Shown here: positions 1 through 7,847 of the stretch, piece after piece
Layout of the letters: every line of letters begins with the position of its first letter
Position numbering within the stretch: position 1 is the first letter of the stretch
DNA from: Syntrophorhabdaceae bacterium PtaU1.Bin034
GTDB lineage: Bacteria; Desulfobacterota_G; Syntrophorhabdia; Syntrophorhabdales; WCHB1-27
Length of the DNA stretch: 25,818 nt
Direction of reading: 5' to 3'
Assembly: GCA_002067405.1 (NCBI GenBank)
Contig: MVRP01000049.1
Span: 1 to 25,818 of the forward strand
The notes under the pieces: generated by a model
Seen by the model: the letters and a program-made list of their open reading frames with translations, nothing else
Database searches by the model: none
Told to the model about the DNA's origin: nothing
Made by a program: the position numbers and the translations under genes

Positions 1-1
1 G

Positions 2-433
2 ACGGCTCCCGTGGTCACCCGCTTCCTTGTGGAGGAGACCAAGGAAGGTCCGGGGAACATCAGGGAGGTGATCGTGCAGATGAAGGGCTACCGGCCGTTC
101 ACCGTTCCGAAGAAGTATTTCGAGGGTACGGACAAGGAAGTGGGCCAGTTCACGCCGTCGTTCATTCAAAAACGTGTTGCCCAAAGGATAATGAACCTCG
201 CAGGCACGAACATCCCCGCCTGGGAAGCGGAGGCAACCGATTCGAAGGGCAAAAGGACACGTGCCCTTGTAAGTGAAAACATCCTTCCCCTCGGCGTCAT
301 TATGGCCGAGACCGCCGAGGTGGGCATGTATCTGTCCGAGTGGGGCCAGGGCGCCGGGACGAAGATTACGGGCACCCCGGTCAATTTCTATCTCTGGATA
401 ATGATGCAGGTGGGAGAGGGGATGACCAAATAG
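2..433 (+). CDS. 3' part of an unrecognised protein gene (5' end outside window)
   Basis: The frame is open from base 2 to a TAG at 431-433, so the gene probably begins before the window; a GTG at 11 is also in frame but has no visible ribosome site. About 143 residues are visible. They are mixed alpha/beta in character, with several Gly/Thr-rich stretches (GQGAGTKITGTP near the end), no membrane segment and no cysteine cluster. I do not recognise the family and assign no function. Codon use looks like that of the neighbouring genes, with G/C-ending codons frequent, which supports real coding. The stop is followed by 341 bases without a convincing gene, so this is the last gene of whatever unit lies upstream. 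Confidence 0.6.
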   Translation, partial: TAPVVTRFLVEETKEGPGNIREVIVQMKGYRPFTVPKKYFEGTDKEVGQFTPSFIQKRVAQRIMNLAGTNIPAWEAEATDSKGKRTRALVSENILPLGVIMAETAEVGMYLSEWGQGAGTKITGTPVNFYLWIMMQVGEGMTK

Positions 434-774
434 GTCGTTCTAAGAAACGAACGCTATAGAAGAGAGCTGTCAGTCTTTTTCCGGCCCGGTTGATCCTGTC
501 CGCCCTGCCGAAACGGTCCGCTGTTCGCTCGCCACACCATCAGCGCATGAAGTGCAACAAGTGCGGCAAAGAACGATGACAAATCCCGCGATTTATAGTC
601 GGAATGCCGCCGACGCGTTGTAAGTGAATGACCCACACCTAATTCATCCCCGGGCCGATACCAAAATTCCTTTACTTATTCTATTCTGCTCTATGAAGAC
701 AGGAGAAAATACAGCTGTCGTTGTCGGCATCAAGAACGACACTTGTAGACTAATGAAGGACAAGGAGGAAAATA
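434..774. other. Intergenic region upstream of the first acs gene
   Basis: There is no convincing gene in these 341 bases. A ten-codon reading frame at 547-579 spells MKCNKCGKER and looks like the start of a zinc-ribbon protein, but it has no ribosome site and ends at once in TGA. The last 100 bases are AT-richer and probably carry the acs promoter; TTTACT (671-676) and TATGAA (692-697) are only 15 bases apart, so I do not call a promoter. A perfect-spaced ribosome site (AAGGAGG, 762-768) ends the region. Confidence 0.5.
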
Positions 775-2751
775 ATGGCAAATACCAACGAGACTGATTT
801 CTATGACAAGATATTTCCCGTTCCTGACAGGGTGAGGGAAAAATCGTACGTGAAAAGCAGGGCCGAGTACGACAAAATTTACAAGGAATCGATCGAAAAC
901 CCCAACGCGTTCTGGGCAAAAAAGGCCGAAGAGAGATTGAGCTGGTTCAAGATGTTCGACAAGAACAAGGTCTCCGACTGGTCCTTCGGCGACGATCTCC
1001 ATGTGAAGTGGTTCGAAGGCGGGAAGATGAACGTCAGCTACAACTGCCTGGACCGGCACCTGGAAACCAAAAAGACGAAGGCTGCGATAATCTTCGAGGG
1101 AAACGATCCCAACGATTGGAAGATCTACACCTATTTCGATATGTATCGTGAGGTGAACAAGTTTGCAAACGTTCTGAAGAAACTGGGGATCAAGAAGGGA
1201 GATCGCGTTTCTATCTATCTGCCCATGATAGCCGAGCTGGCAATCACCATGTTGGCCTGCGCCCGCATCGGTGCCGTCCACTCCATCGTTTTTGGCGGCT
1301 TTTCCGCTGAAGCACTGAGAGACAGGATCAACGACTGCGAGGCAAAACTGCTCATCACCTGCGACGGGAGCTTCCGCGGCGCAAAGGCAGTCCCGCAGAA
1401 AGAAAACGCGGACAAAGCGCTCGCGCAGTGTCCTTCAATAAAGACTCAGATTGTCGTCAAACGCACGGGCACACAGGTTCCCATGGTTGAAGGCCGGGAT
1501 ATCTGGTACGAAGACCTGATGGCCGGAGCAGAGCCTTACTGCAAGCCGGAGGAAATGGATGCGGAAGACCCGCTGTTCATTCTGTATACGTCGGGTTCAA
1601 CAGGCAAGCCGAAGGGCGCCGTTCATACACAAGCCGGTTACCTTCTCTATGCCTCCATGACCCAGCAGTACGCCTTCGACGTGAGGGACGAGGACGTGTA
1701 CTGGTGCACCGCCGACATCGGCTGGGTTACGGGTCACAGCTATGTCGTATATGGGCCGCTCTGCAACGGGTTCACCAGCATCCTGTTCGAGGGCGTTCCC
1801 AACTATCCGGCCTACGACAGGTTCTGGGCCGTGATCGAAAAATACAATGTCAACAATTTCTATACCGCCCCCACCGTTATCCGCTCGGTAGCGAAGGAAG
1901 GCGATGAGTGGGTTGACAAACACGACCTGTCCTCGTTGCGCGTCCTCGGTTCCGTCGGCGAACCGCTGAACCCTGAAGCCTGGTGGTGGTTCTACAACAA
2001 GATCGGTGGCGGCCGTTGCACGATTGCCGACACCTGGTGGCAGACGGAGAACGGCGGACACCTGATCCTTCCGTTGCCCGGTGCCATCGACATCAAACCG
2101 GCCAAGGCAATGCAGCCGTTCTTCGGAATCGTACCCGGAATATTCGATGTTGAGACCGGGAAAGAGATCACGGGCCCGGGAAGTGGCGCGCTTTGCATCA
2201 AGAACTGCTGGCCCGGCATGTTCAGGGGAATATGGAACAATCCCGACCTTTACAAGGAGAACTACTTTGTCCAGTACCCGGGGACCTACTTCTCGGGTGA
2301 CGGCGCCGAGCGCGACAAAGACGGCGACTACAAGATCACCGGCCGTATCGACGACGTGATCAATGTCTCCGGCCACAGAATCGGAACGGCAGAAGTCGAA
2401 GCGGCACTGACGTTGCATCCTGACGTTGCAGAGGCGGCTGTGGTCGGCTTCCCGCACGATATCAAGGGGCAAGGCATCTTTGCCTATGTTACGCTCAACA
2501 ACAACGTTGCGAAGGCCGATGCATTGAAGAAGGATCTGATCGCTACCGTCCGGAAGGAGATCGGACCTATTGCGACGCCTGACCAGATCCAGTGGGCCGA
2601 CGGGCTTCCGAAGACGAGGTCCGGGAAGATCATGCGCCGTGTCCTTCGGCAGGTTGCGGCCATGAAATTCGAAGACTTCGGCGACACCTCGACACTGGCC
2701 GAGCCCGGCGTGGTCGATGACCTGGTAGCAGAAAGGAAGAAACTGGCATAA
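775..2751 (+). CDS. acsA: Acetyl-CoA synthetase, AMP-forming (copy 1)
   Basis: Activates acetate to acetyl-CoA through acetyl-AMP with release of AMP and pyrophosphate; in the cytoplasm. The 658 residues match the usual family length (about 650). Visible motifs are the ATP phosphate loop YTSGSTGKPKG (about 271-281), WVTGHSY, GSVGEP, DTWWQTENGG (about 419-428), the hinge/C-domain stretch GRIDDVINVSGHRIGTAEVE and the C-terminal PKTRSGK with the catalytic lysine at about 618. That lysine is the one acetylated in the Pat/CobB control system of other bacteria. The usual WWQTETGG motif here carries Asn at about 426 in place of Thr. The start is fixed by AAGGAGG six bases upstream. The gene is monocistronic and ends in a strong terminator. 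In syntrophs such as Syntrophus an AMP-forming Acs can run toward ATP plus acetate; whether this copy does is inference. Confidence 0.95.
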   Translation: MANTNETDFYDKIFPVPDRVREKSYVKSRAEYDKIYKESIENPNAFWAKKAEERLSWFKMFDKNKVSDWSFGDDLHVKWFEGGKMNVSYNCLDRHLETKKTKAAIIFEGNDPNDWKIYTYFDMYREVNKFANVLKKLGIKKGDRVSIYLPMIAELAITMLACARIGAVHSIVFGGFSAEALRDRINDCEAKLLITCDGSFRGAKAVPQKENADKALAQCPSIKTQIVVKRTGTQVPMVEGRDIWYEDLMAGAEPYCKPEEMDAEDPLFILYTSGSTGKPKGAVHTQAGYLLYASMTQQYAFDVRDEDVYWCTADIGWVTGHSYVVYGPLCNGFTSILFEGVPNYPAYDRFWAVIEKYNVNNFYTAPTVIRSVAKEGDEWVDKHDLSSLRVLGSVGEPLNPEAWWWFYNKIGGGRCTIADTWWQTENGGHLILPLPGAIDIKPAKAMQPFFGIVPGIFDVETGKEITGPGSGALCIKNCWPGMFRGIWNNPDLYKENYFVQYPGTYFSGDGAERDKDGDYKITGRIDDVINVSGHRIGTAEVEAALTLHPDVAEAAVVGFPHDIKGQGIFAYVTLNNNVAKADALKKDLIATVRKEIGPIATPDQIQWADGLPKTRSGKIMRRVLRQVAAMKFEDFGDTSTLAEPGVVDDLVAERKKLA

Positions 2752-2760
2752 AGCCGACAA

Positions 2761-2809
2761 GTCCAATAAAAAAGGCCGGAACTTGCGTCTCCGGCCTTTT
2801 TTATTGGAC
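2761..2809. terminator. Bidirectional terminator between acsA and the ligase/GNAT gene
   Basis: A perfect 20-bp inverted repeat (2761-2780 with 2790-2809) encloses a nine-base loop. The arms contain AATAAAAAA/TTTTTTATT around a GGCCGGA core, so a transcript from either side gets a GC stem followed by a U run. It sits nine bases after the acsA stop and about 145 bases beyond the stop of the convergent minus-strand gene. Confidence 0.93.
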
Positions 2810-2953
2810 CTTAGGAAATGTTATAAGGCCGGAAGGTACGTTGTTTGCAGTATGGAATAAGCTGTCGAGGGGGACCGAGGAATCCCCCCCAACCGGCAGA
2901 AATCAATCGCAGAGCAGGCGATTGACAAGTGAATGCAAGACTGCGGGCATGGC

Positions 2954-5608
2954 CTATTTAAGCCTCAAAGACATGAGGATCATATTCCTTTCCCTGCTCT
3001 CCATCCTGAAGCCGCAGTGGTTGAGAACATTCAATATCGGGACATTTTCCCGAATCGTTTCAGCGTTGACGACCTTGAAATCGAGTCGCCTGGCGAGGTC
3101 GAGGCATGCTTCCGAAAGCATGCGGCCGAGCGTCTTCTGTTGCCAGGAATCGGTGACGATCACCGCGTATTCCGCCTCCTCGCGGCGGCGGCACTTAATA
3201 AGCCGGGCGATGGCAACCAGTTTCTTCTGATCGTCCTCGACCAACTCGGCAACAATCGCCACCTCGTCATCGGGGTCGATATTGCAGAACCTTTCCGCAA
3301 GCTCCGGCGTCGGGCTGAAAGGCGACAGGAACCGGAGCCACAGGGAGCGGGGCGAACAGCTTTTGACAAATTCCGTCCAGAGATCGATATCATGGTCCGT
3401 CAGGAGCCTGAGATGGACCACGCGGTCGCCGAGGGTCACGGTACTGCCTTCCAGAAAGCGATCGAGCGCCTTGATCCTGACCTTATTGACCTGACGGGCA
3501 TAGCCGTACATGCCTGCGAGGACTTCCGCCGCCATCTCCGGGGTGGAGAACACGGGAATACCCTTTTGCTCCATCCGGATGACATGGTCCATCATAAATT
3601 CCTTGCAGGCCACGCAGCACAGGACCGGCTTACCCTTGTAGTCGATGGCTGCGAGCGTATCCACGTATGAGCCGAGCATCTCGCCCTGAACTATGACGAT
3701 GAGGCTGTGCACATCCTCACTGAGCATGCCGATTTCAATGATCTTCTTCATCTGGTCCGGAGTCATGCTGAAGGAGCAGTCCACGGGGTTTTGGACATTG
3801 AGATAGCCGTCAAGGACCGCGGCCAGCCGATCCTTCAGGTGAGGTTCGAGCGTGGCCAGCCGGAGGTTGCTGGTGTAGAGCATATCGGTGGTGGCAACCC
3901 CCAGGGAGCCGGTATAGGTGACAACGAGAACGCCCGGCCCTTTTGGCAAAGGCTGCTTGGAAAAGGCGCGGGTTAACGAGAAGAGATGCTCGTTGTCGCG
4001 GGCGCGGATAACGCCGCTCTGGCGGAAGGCCGCGCTGTTGATCTCATCATTTCCCGCCATCGAAGCGGTGTGCGAAGAGACGGCCTTTTTTCCCGCTTCG
4101 GTCCGCCCGGTTTTCAGGACGATAACCGGTTTGTTCCGGGAAATACGCCCCGCGACATCCACGAAGCGTTGTCCGCTCGTCACATCCTCCATATAGAGGG
4201 CAATGACCTTGATATTCTCATCCTGACCCATGAACTCGAGGATATCCGCTTCGTTCACCTCCATCTTGTTGCCGATGGTTGCAATAATCCCGAAGTCGAG
4301 GATGTTGCGGAGCCCGGTGAGCATGCCCGCGGCATAGACTCCCGCCTGGGCAATGAGTCCCACATTCCCCTTGCGTAACTGCTCTATTATACCGATCGAC
4401 TGGACCATGTTATGATGGGTATTGATAATGCCCGAGCAGTTCGGGCCCAGAAGATGGCATCCCTTCCGCGTGATCAGGTTCTTGATGTCCGACTGGATCT
4501 TTCGTCCGGCCTCTCCGGTTTCCGCAAAACCTGCCGTCTCCACCACAAGATACTTGATGCCCTTTGTACAGCAGTCCTCGATGGCTTTCGGGGCGGCCTG
4601 GGCGGGAACAATGATGATAGCCACATCGACCGGATCTTCCACGTCGAGAATGGAAGGGTAGGCTTTTAAGCCCAGTACGGTCTCTTTGCTGTGATTGACC
4701 GGATAGATCTTTCCGGAGAAACCGTGAGAGATCAGGTTCTGCATGACATTGAATCCCAGCTTGCCGGGAGAATCGGTGGCGCCCAGAACCGCGATGCTTT
4801 GAGGGTAGAACATCGTGTGCAGATTGCCCTTTGCCGTCTGGACCTCCGTGTCGGCAGGCCGGGGGGTGTGATCGATGAATATCCTTGCATCTACCGCCAG
4901 GTAGTCCGAAGGGTAGAGAACGACAGGGTTCAAATCCAGTTCCCTGATCTCAGGATGCTGAATTGCCAGATCGGATACCTTGAGAAGCAGGTCCTTTAAC
5001 GCCTGGATATCGACCGATTGGCCCCTGTACCCCTTCAGGAGAGAATAACCCTTTATCTCCGCGATCATTTCGGTCGCTGCATCCTCGGTGATGGGAAGCA
5101 CGCGGAAGGTGACATCCTTCAGCACCTCCGCAAAGATGCCCCCGAGGCCGAACATAAGCACGGGTCCGAAATTCTCATCCCGCGTGACACCCACAATGGC
5201 CTCTACCCCGGCAGGAGCCATTCTCTGCACCGACACGCCGATGACCTTTTCATTCTTGAAACGCGACAGGATATCCCGGTAAGCCTCCCTGACGTCTCTC
5301 TCGTTTCCCAGGTTCAGTTTTACCCCGCCCGCATCGGTTTTGTGAACAACGTCGGGAGAGACGATTTTCAGGACAACCGGGTAGCCGAGGCTGTTGCTCA
5401 TCTCGACCGCTTCGTCTTCGGATGAAGCGACCATGCAGCCGGTCGTCTTGATGCCCACGCTTTCGAGAAACCGCTTGCTCTCGTGCTCCATCAAGAACTC
5501 GCGGCTGTCGGCCTCCGGTCCCCGCATCACGCTCCCGTTGTCCGGCCGGCCCGCACTCTCGTCGTATGTGTGGTTTTCCTGTTCCATATCTTGTCGTCTG
5601 ATATTCAT
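2954..5608 (-). CDS. Fused ADP-forming acyl-CoA synthetase-like protein with C-terminal GNAT acetyltransferase
   Basis: 884 residues with, in order, an ATP-grasp domain (about 30-255, with SLGYPVVLKIVSPDVVHKTD and RELDLNPV), a CoA-binding Rossmann domain (from about 268, SIAVLGATDSPGKLG), a succinyl-CoA-ligase-like domain with SSHTASMAG (His about 513, the phosphorylated His of the ADP-forming family), and a GNAT domain (about 733-884, VTDSWQQKTLGRML). ADP-forming ligases convert acyl-CoA, ADP and phosphate to acid, ATP and CoA; Pat/PatZ proteins use the same parts to acetylate Acs. Here ATP-grasp comes first, whereas in Pat it follows the CoA-binding part. The GNAT acetyl-CoA loop (Q-x-x-G-x-G/A) reads QQKTLG and so departs from consensus. 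The gene faces acsA, so Acs control or direct acetyl-CoA use is plausible. The start is uncertain: a likely promoter lies only about 8 bases upstream of the first ATG, so Met8 or Met28 may be the true start. Confidence 0.85.
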   Translation of the reverse strand: MNIRRQDMEQENHTYDESAGRPDNGSVMRGPEADSREFLMEHESKRFLESVGIKTTGCMVASSEDEAVEMSNSLGYPVVLKIVSPDVVHKTDAGGVKLNLGNERDVREAYRDILSRFKNEKVIGVSVQRMAPAGVEAIVGVTRDENFGPVLMFGLGGIFAEVLKDVTFRVLPITEDAATEMIAEIKGYSLLKGYRGQSVDIQALKDLLLKVSDLAIQHPEIRELDLNPVVLYPSDYLAVDARIFIDHTPRPADTEVQTAKGNLHTMFYPQSIAVLGATDSPGKLGFNVMQNLISHGFSGKIYPVNHSKETVLGLKAYPSILDVEDPVDVAIIIVPAQAAPKAIEDCCTKGIKYLVVETAGFAETGEAGRKIQSDIKNLITRKGCHLLGPNCSGIINTHHNMVQSIGIIEQLRKGNVGLIAQAGVYAAGMLTGLRNILDFGIIATIGNKMEVNEADILEFMGQDENIKVIALYMEDVTSGQRFVDVAGRISRNKPVIVLKTGRTEAGKKAVSSHTASMAGNDEINSAAFRQSGVIRARDNEHLFSLTRAFSKQPLPKGPGVLVVTYTGSLGVATTDMLYTSNLRLATLEPHLKDRLAAVLDGYLNVQNPVDCSFSMTPDQMKKIIEIGMLSEDVHSLIVIVQGEMLGSYVDTLAAIDYKGKPVLCCVACKEFMMDHVIRMEQKGIPVFSTPEMAAEVLAGMYGYARQVNKVRIKALDRFLEGSTVTLGDRVVHLRLLTDHDIDLWTEFVKSCSPRSLWLRFLSPFSPTPELAERFCNIDPDDEVAIVAELVEDDQKKLVAIARLIKCRRREEAEYAVIVTDSWQQKTLGRMLSEACLDLARRLDFKVVNAETIRENVPILNVLNHCGFRMESRERNMILMSLRLK

Positions 5609-5622
5609 GCCGAGACTGACTG

Positions 5623-5651
5623 ATTATTTAATAACACGGCCAAAATGTGAA
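5623..5651 (-). promoter_or_regulatory. Candidate sigma70-type promoter of the ligase/GNAT gene
   Basis: Read on the minus strand: TTCACA (5651-5646), 17 bases, AATAAT (5628-5623), each one base from consensus. Predicted transcription begins near 5617, very close to the first ATG at 5608, which argues for a later start codon. Confidence 0.4.
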
Positions 5652-5752
5652 CGGTATCGGAGAGGTGCTGGTTTTTTTGTCAGCGAAAAGGGCCTGTTGT
5701 TTGACGGACAACGACTGACAGGGGTAGAGAGACGGACGGGTGTTACCGGGAT

Positions 5753-6385
5753 TCAGAGGATCAGGTTGTTTTTTACCGCGTAGAGGGTCAGCTCCGCATT
5801 CTTTTTCATATCCATCTTTTCCAAAATGCGTGTCCGGTACGTGCTGATGGTCTTCGCGCTGAGGCAAAGCTCTTCCGCCACTTCGCTTACCGACCTGCCC
5901 ATGGCGAGCATCAGCATGACCTGATACTCGCGGTTGGACAGCTTTTCGTGACGCGGTTTTTCCGCTCCGGCATCCAGTTCGAAAGCCAGTTTTTCGGCGA
6001 GCGACACGGTGACGTATTTTCCGCCTCTCGAGACTTTCTGGATCGCGCTGATCAATTCATGAGGCGCGCTTGCTTTGGTAAGATACCCTGCGGCGCCGGC
6101 ACGCAGCATGCGTACAGCGTATTGCTCCTCCGGATGCATGCTGAGAATGAGGACGGGCAGCTTCGGATGCAGGGCTTTGATCTCTTCCAGGATTTCCAGC
6201 CCGCTCCTCCCCGGCATGGAGATGTCGAGAAGGATCAGGTCGTAATCCTTCTTTGCAACCTTGTTGAGCACTTCCTGCCCGTTTCCCGCCTCGTCTTCCA
6301 CAACCATGTCCTCCTGGCCCGCCAGGATTTGCTTGATGCCCTCACGGACCACGGTGTGATCATCGGCAACAAGAATTCGTATCAT
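5753..6385 (-). CDS. NarL/FixJ-family response regulator
   Basis: 210 residues: receiver domain (1-120) with the acidic pair D8-D9, phospho-acceptor D54 in LLDISMPG and K104, then a LuxR-type helix-turn-helix (about 148-195, LSNREYQVMLMLAMGRSVSEV). It acts as a DNA-binding transcription factor switched by phosphorylation. The start at 6385 is chosen because GAGGAG lies nine bases upstream and the receiver begins directly there (MIRILVADDH); longer frames run into the kinase gene. Its ATG follows the kinase TGA with one base between (TGACATG), so the two are translated together and form a cognate pair. The likely targets are unknown; the divergent pgaA promoter region is the nearest candidate. 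No clear terminator follows the stop; an inverted repeat (TGTCAG 5679-5684 / CTGACA 5715-5720) is present without a U run in the right place. Confidence 0.93.
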   Translation of the reverse strand: MIRILVADDHTVVREGIKQILAGQEDMVVEDEAGNGQEVLNKVAKKDYDLILLDISMPGRSGLEILEEIKALHPKLPVLILSMHPEEQYAVRMLRAGAAGYLTKASAPHELISAIQKVSRGGKYVTVSLAEKLAFELDAGAEKPRHEKLSNREYQVMLMLAMGRSVSEVAEELCLSAKTISTYRTRILEKMDMKKNAELTLYAVKNNLIL

Positions 6386-6386
6386 G

Positions 6387-7496
6387 TCAGCATTCTCCTC
6401 TGCGGATGGGTATCCGCACCTTGATCGCGGTCCCCTTCTGCGGTTTCCCGGTAATGCTGACACTGCCGCCCCACAGATTGACCCGTTCGCGGATGCCCAC
6501 GATCCCGAAAGACTTTGGGTCGCCTGCTTGTTCCGGGGTGATCCCTTTTCCATTGTCGGAAACGTCGAGGCAAAGCTCTTCCCCCTTCTGAAACAGCCGG
6601 ACCTTAACCATGGTCGCTTCGGCGTGGCGCGCGATATTGGTAAGGGTTTCCTGAAAAACGCGAAAGAGCGTGGTGGCAAGATCCTTTTCGACCGAACCGT
6701 CCTTACAATTGAGGCGTGCCTTGCATTGTACGCCGGTTCTCCCCTCGAACTCCTGGACTTGCCATTCCATTGCTGCGATAAGGCCGAGATCGTCGAGCAG
6801 GATGGGCCGAAGCTCCGTTGAGATGCGATGCACGCTGTCAACCGTCGCATCTACAAGAGCCGCCATGCGCTGGACTTTTCCGGCAAGAGGTAAGTCCCCG
6901 GCGGGCAGACGGGCGCCCAGCCAGGCGAGATCCATCTGAAGCGCCGTAAGGGACTGCCCCAGCTCATCATGTATCTCCCGGGCAATCCTGGTACTCTCTT
7001 TTTCGCGGACGGATTGGAGGTATATGGAAAGGTTACGCAGTTGTTCGCGCGAATTCGCCAGCTCTTCTTCCGCCCGCCGCTGCTCGGTAATATCTTCGTA
7101 CGTAATGACTATCCTCTTTTCCTTGCTCAGTCTTTCCCCGATCCGGGAAGATCGCATGCGGCAGAGAATGTCCCGTCCGTCCTTGCGGCGGCATGGAAAT
7201 TCAGATACGAATGTACGCTGATGCTCGAGGGTGGTATAGAAGTGGCGGCCGATCTCCTCAGCCTCCTCATCGTTCCGGTAAAATACGGTAACGCTCTTGC
7301 CGATCAACTCTTCAGGATGCCACCCGAAGACTTCCTCGACTGCGGTGTTGGCGAAGTTGATCTGACGGTTTTGCAGGCCGACGACTGCCTGCGGGATGGC
7401 GTCGAGGATGGATGCTTTCAGGGCATCCAGTTCCTGAAGACTCTCTATCAGCTTGCTCCGGGATTTTGAAATGGTCTCAGCCCTCTCCCTGTTCAT
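6387..7496 (-). CDS. Soluble PAS-domain sensor histidine kinase (HisKA_3 type)
   Basis: 369 residues with no membrane segment, hence a cytoplasmic sensor. Order: short N-terminal coiled coil (1-30), PAS domain (about 28-140, ending DITEQRR), coiled linker, HisKA_3 dimerisation helix with the phosphorylated His176 in REIHDELGQSL, and a HATPase domain with the N box (ETLTNIARHA) and G box (DNGKGI). This is the kinase type that pairs with NarL/FixJ regulators, and the regulator gene follows directly. The PAS domain shows no obvious heme or flavin cysteine, so the signal cannot be read from sequence. The start has an AGGA ribosome site about seven bases upstream. The gene diverges from pgaA across 351 bases that hold several inverted repeats, so the pair may control the PNAG genes or itself. 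Confidence 0.92.
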   Translation of the reverse strand: MNRERAETISKSRSKLIESLQELDALKASILDAIPQAVVGLQNRQINFANTAVEEVFGWHPEELIGKSVTVFYRNDEEAEEIGRHFYTTLEHQRTFVSEFPCRRKDGRDILCRMRSSRIGERLSKEKRIVITYEDITEQRRAEEELANSREQLRNLSIYLQSVREKESTRIAREIHDELGQSLTALQMDLAWLGARLPAGDLPLAGKVQRMAALVDATVDSVHRISTELRPILLDDLGLIAAMEWQVQEFEGRTGVQCKARLNCKDGSVEKDLATTLFRVFQETLTNIARHAEATMVKVRLFQKGEELCLDVSDNGKGITPEQAGDPKSFGIVGIRERVNLWGGSVSITGKPQKGTAIKVRIPIRRGEC

Positions 7497-7621
7497 GGTT
7501 CGTCCTTCTCTCCTCTCTTGTCTCTCGCACGCGCGGGACCCCGAGGATCTTGTGTTATCGTCCGGACAGTCCTTTCTTGATTGTGGTGACGAGGAAGGTA
7601 TTGCCCGAAACTATGAAAAAT

Positions 7622-7644
7622 TTTACCAAATTGCGCCTGGTAAA
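7622..7644. promoter_or_regulatory. Inverted repeat TTTACCA-N9-TGGTAAA, candidate operator
   Basis: A perfect pair of seven-base arms lies between the divergent kinase and pgaA genes, about 110 bases before the predicted pgaA transcription start. The core AAATTGCGCCT (7628-7638) recurs at 14169-14179 upstream of pgaC, together with TTTACCA and TGGTAAA half-sites. It may bind the NarL-type regulator encoded next door, since that family often uses seven-base half-sites; this is inference. Confidence 0.4.
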
Positions 7645-7709
7645 TAAAGGAAAGGCCCGTTTTTGTCCTCTGTCCGCTTGCCCTCCTGCCCGGCCCTCCA
7701 TTTTTCCGG

Positions 7710-7738
7710 TTGACAAAGAAACCGGTCCCCTCTACCAT
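7710..7738 (+). promoter_or_regulatory. Candidate sigma70-type promoter of pgaAB
   Basis: TTGACA (7710-7715), 17 bases, TACCAT (7733-7738, four of six). A small inverted repeat CCGGTT-N8-AACCGG (7706-7725) overlaps the -35 box. An alternative extended -10 element, TGGTATGAT, lies at 7758-7766. Confidence 0.45.
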
Positions 7739-7782
7739 AGAAATGGGCGGTTGTGCGTGGTATGATAGCGCCCCAGACATCG

Positions 7783-7796
7783 AGACCGGTCGGTCT
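7783..7796. promoter_or_regulatory. Palindrome AGACCG-GT-CGGTCT in the pgaA leader
   Basis: A perfect six-plus-six palindrome with a two-base centre sits about 50 bases before the pgaA start codon. It could be a repressor site or a small RNA hairpin; nothing in the window decides which. Confidence 0.3.
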
Positions 7797-7847
7797 GAGA
7801 TCTCCGGACCCATAAAAAAGACAAGAAAGAAAGCCGAGGAGAAACAC

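Noticed and set aside
547..579. Ten-codon frame MKCNKCGKER resembling the start of a zinc-ribbon protein
   Set aside because: It has no ribosome site and stops after ten codons, and nothing downstream continues the fold; probably chance or an old remnant.
1597..2766. 389-codon minus-strand frame opposite the first acs gene
   Set aside because: It is the mirror of a G/C-rich third-position gene; its product has no family features, while the plus-strand Acs is certain.
2954..5608. Classical Pat/PatZ assignment for the 884-residue protein
   Set aside because: Domain order differs from Pat, the ligase His is kept and the GNAT loop is degenerate, so a firm name is not justified.
5679..5720. Inverted repeat TGTCAG/CTGACA after the response regulator as a terminator
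   Set aside because: The run of T lies on the wrong strand for the minus-strand message, and the stem is short with a long loop.
6386..6850. Upstream extension of the response regulator frame
   Set aside because: It lies wholly within the kinase gene, and the receiver domain starts at 6385 with a good ribosome site.
7710..7847. 46-codon N-terminal extension of pgaA
   Set aside because: It overlaps the predicted promoter and leader, has no ribosome site, and would bury the signal peptide.
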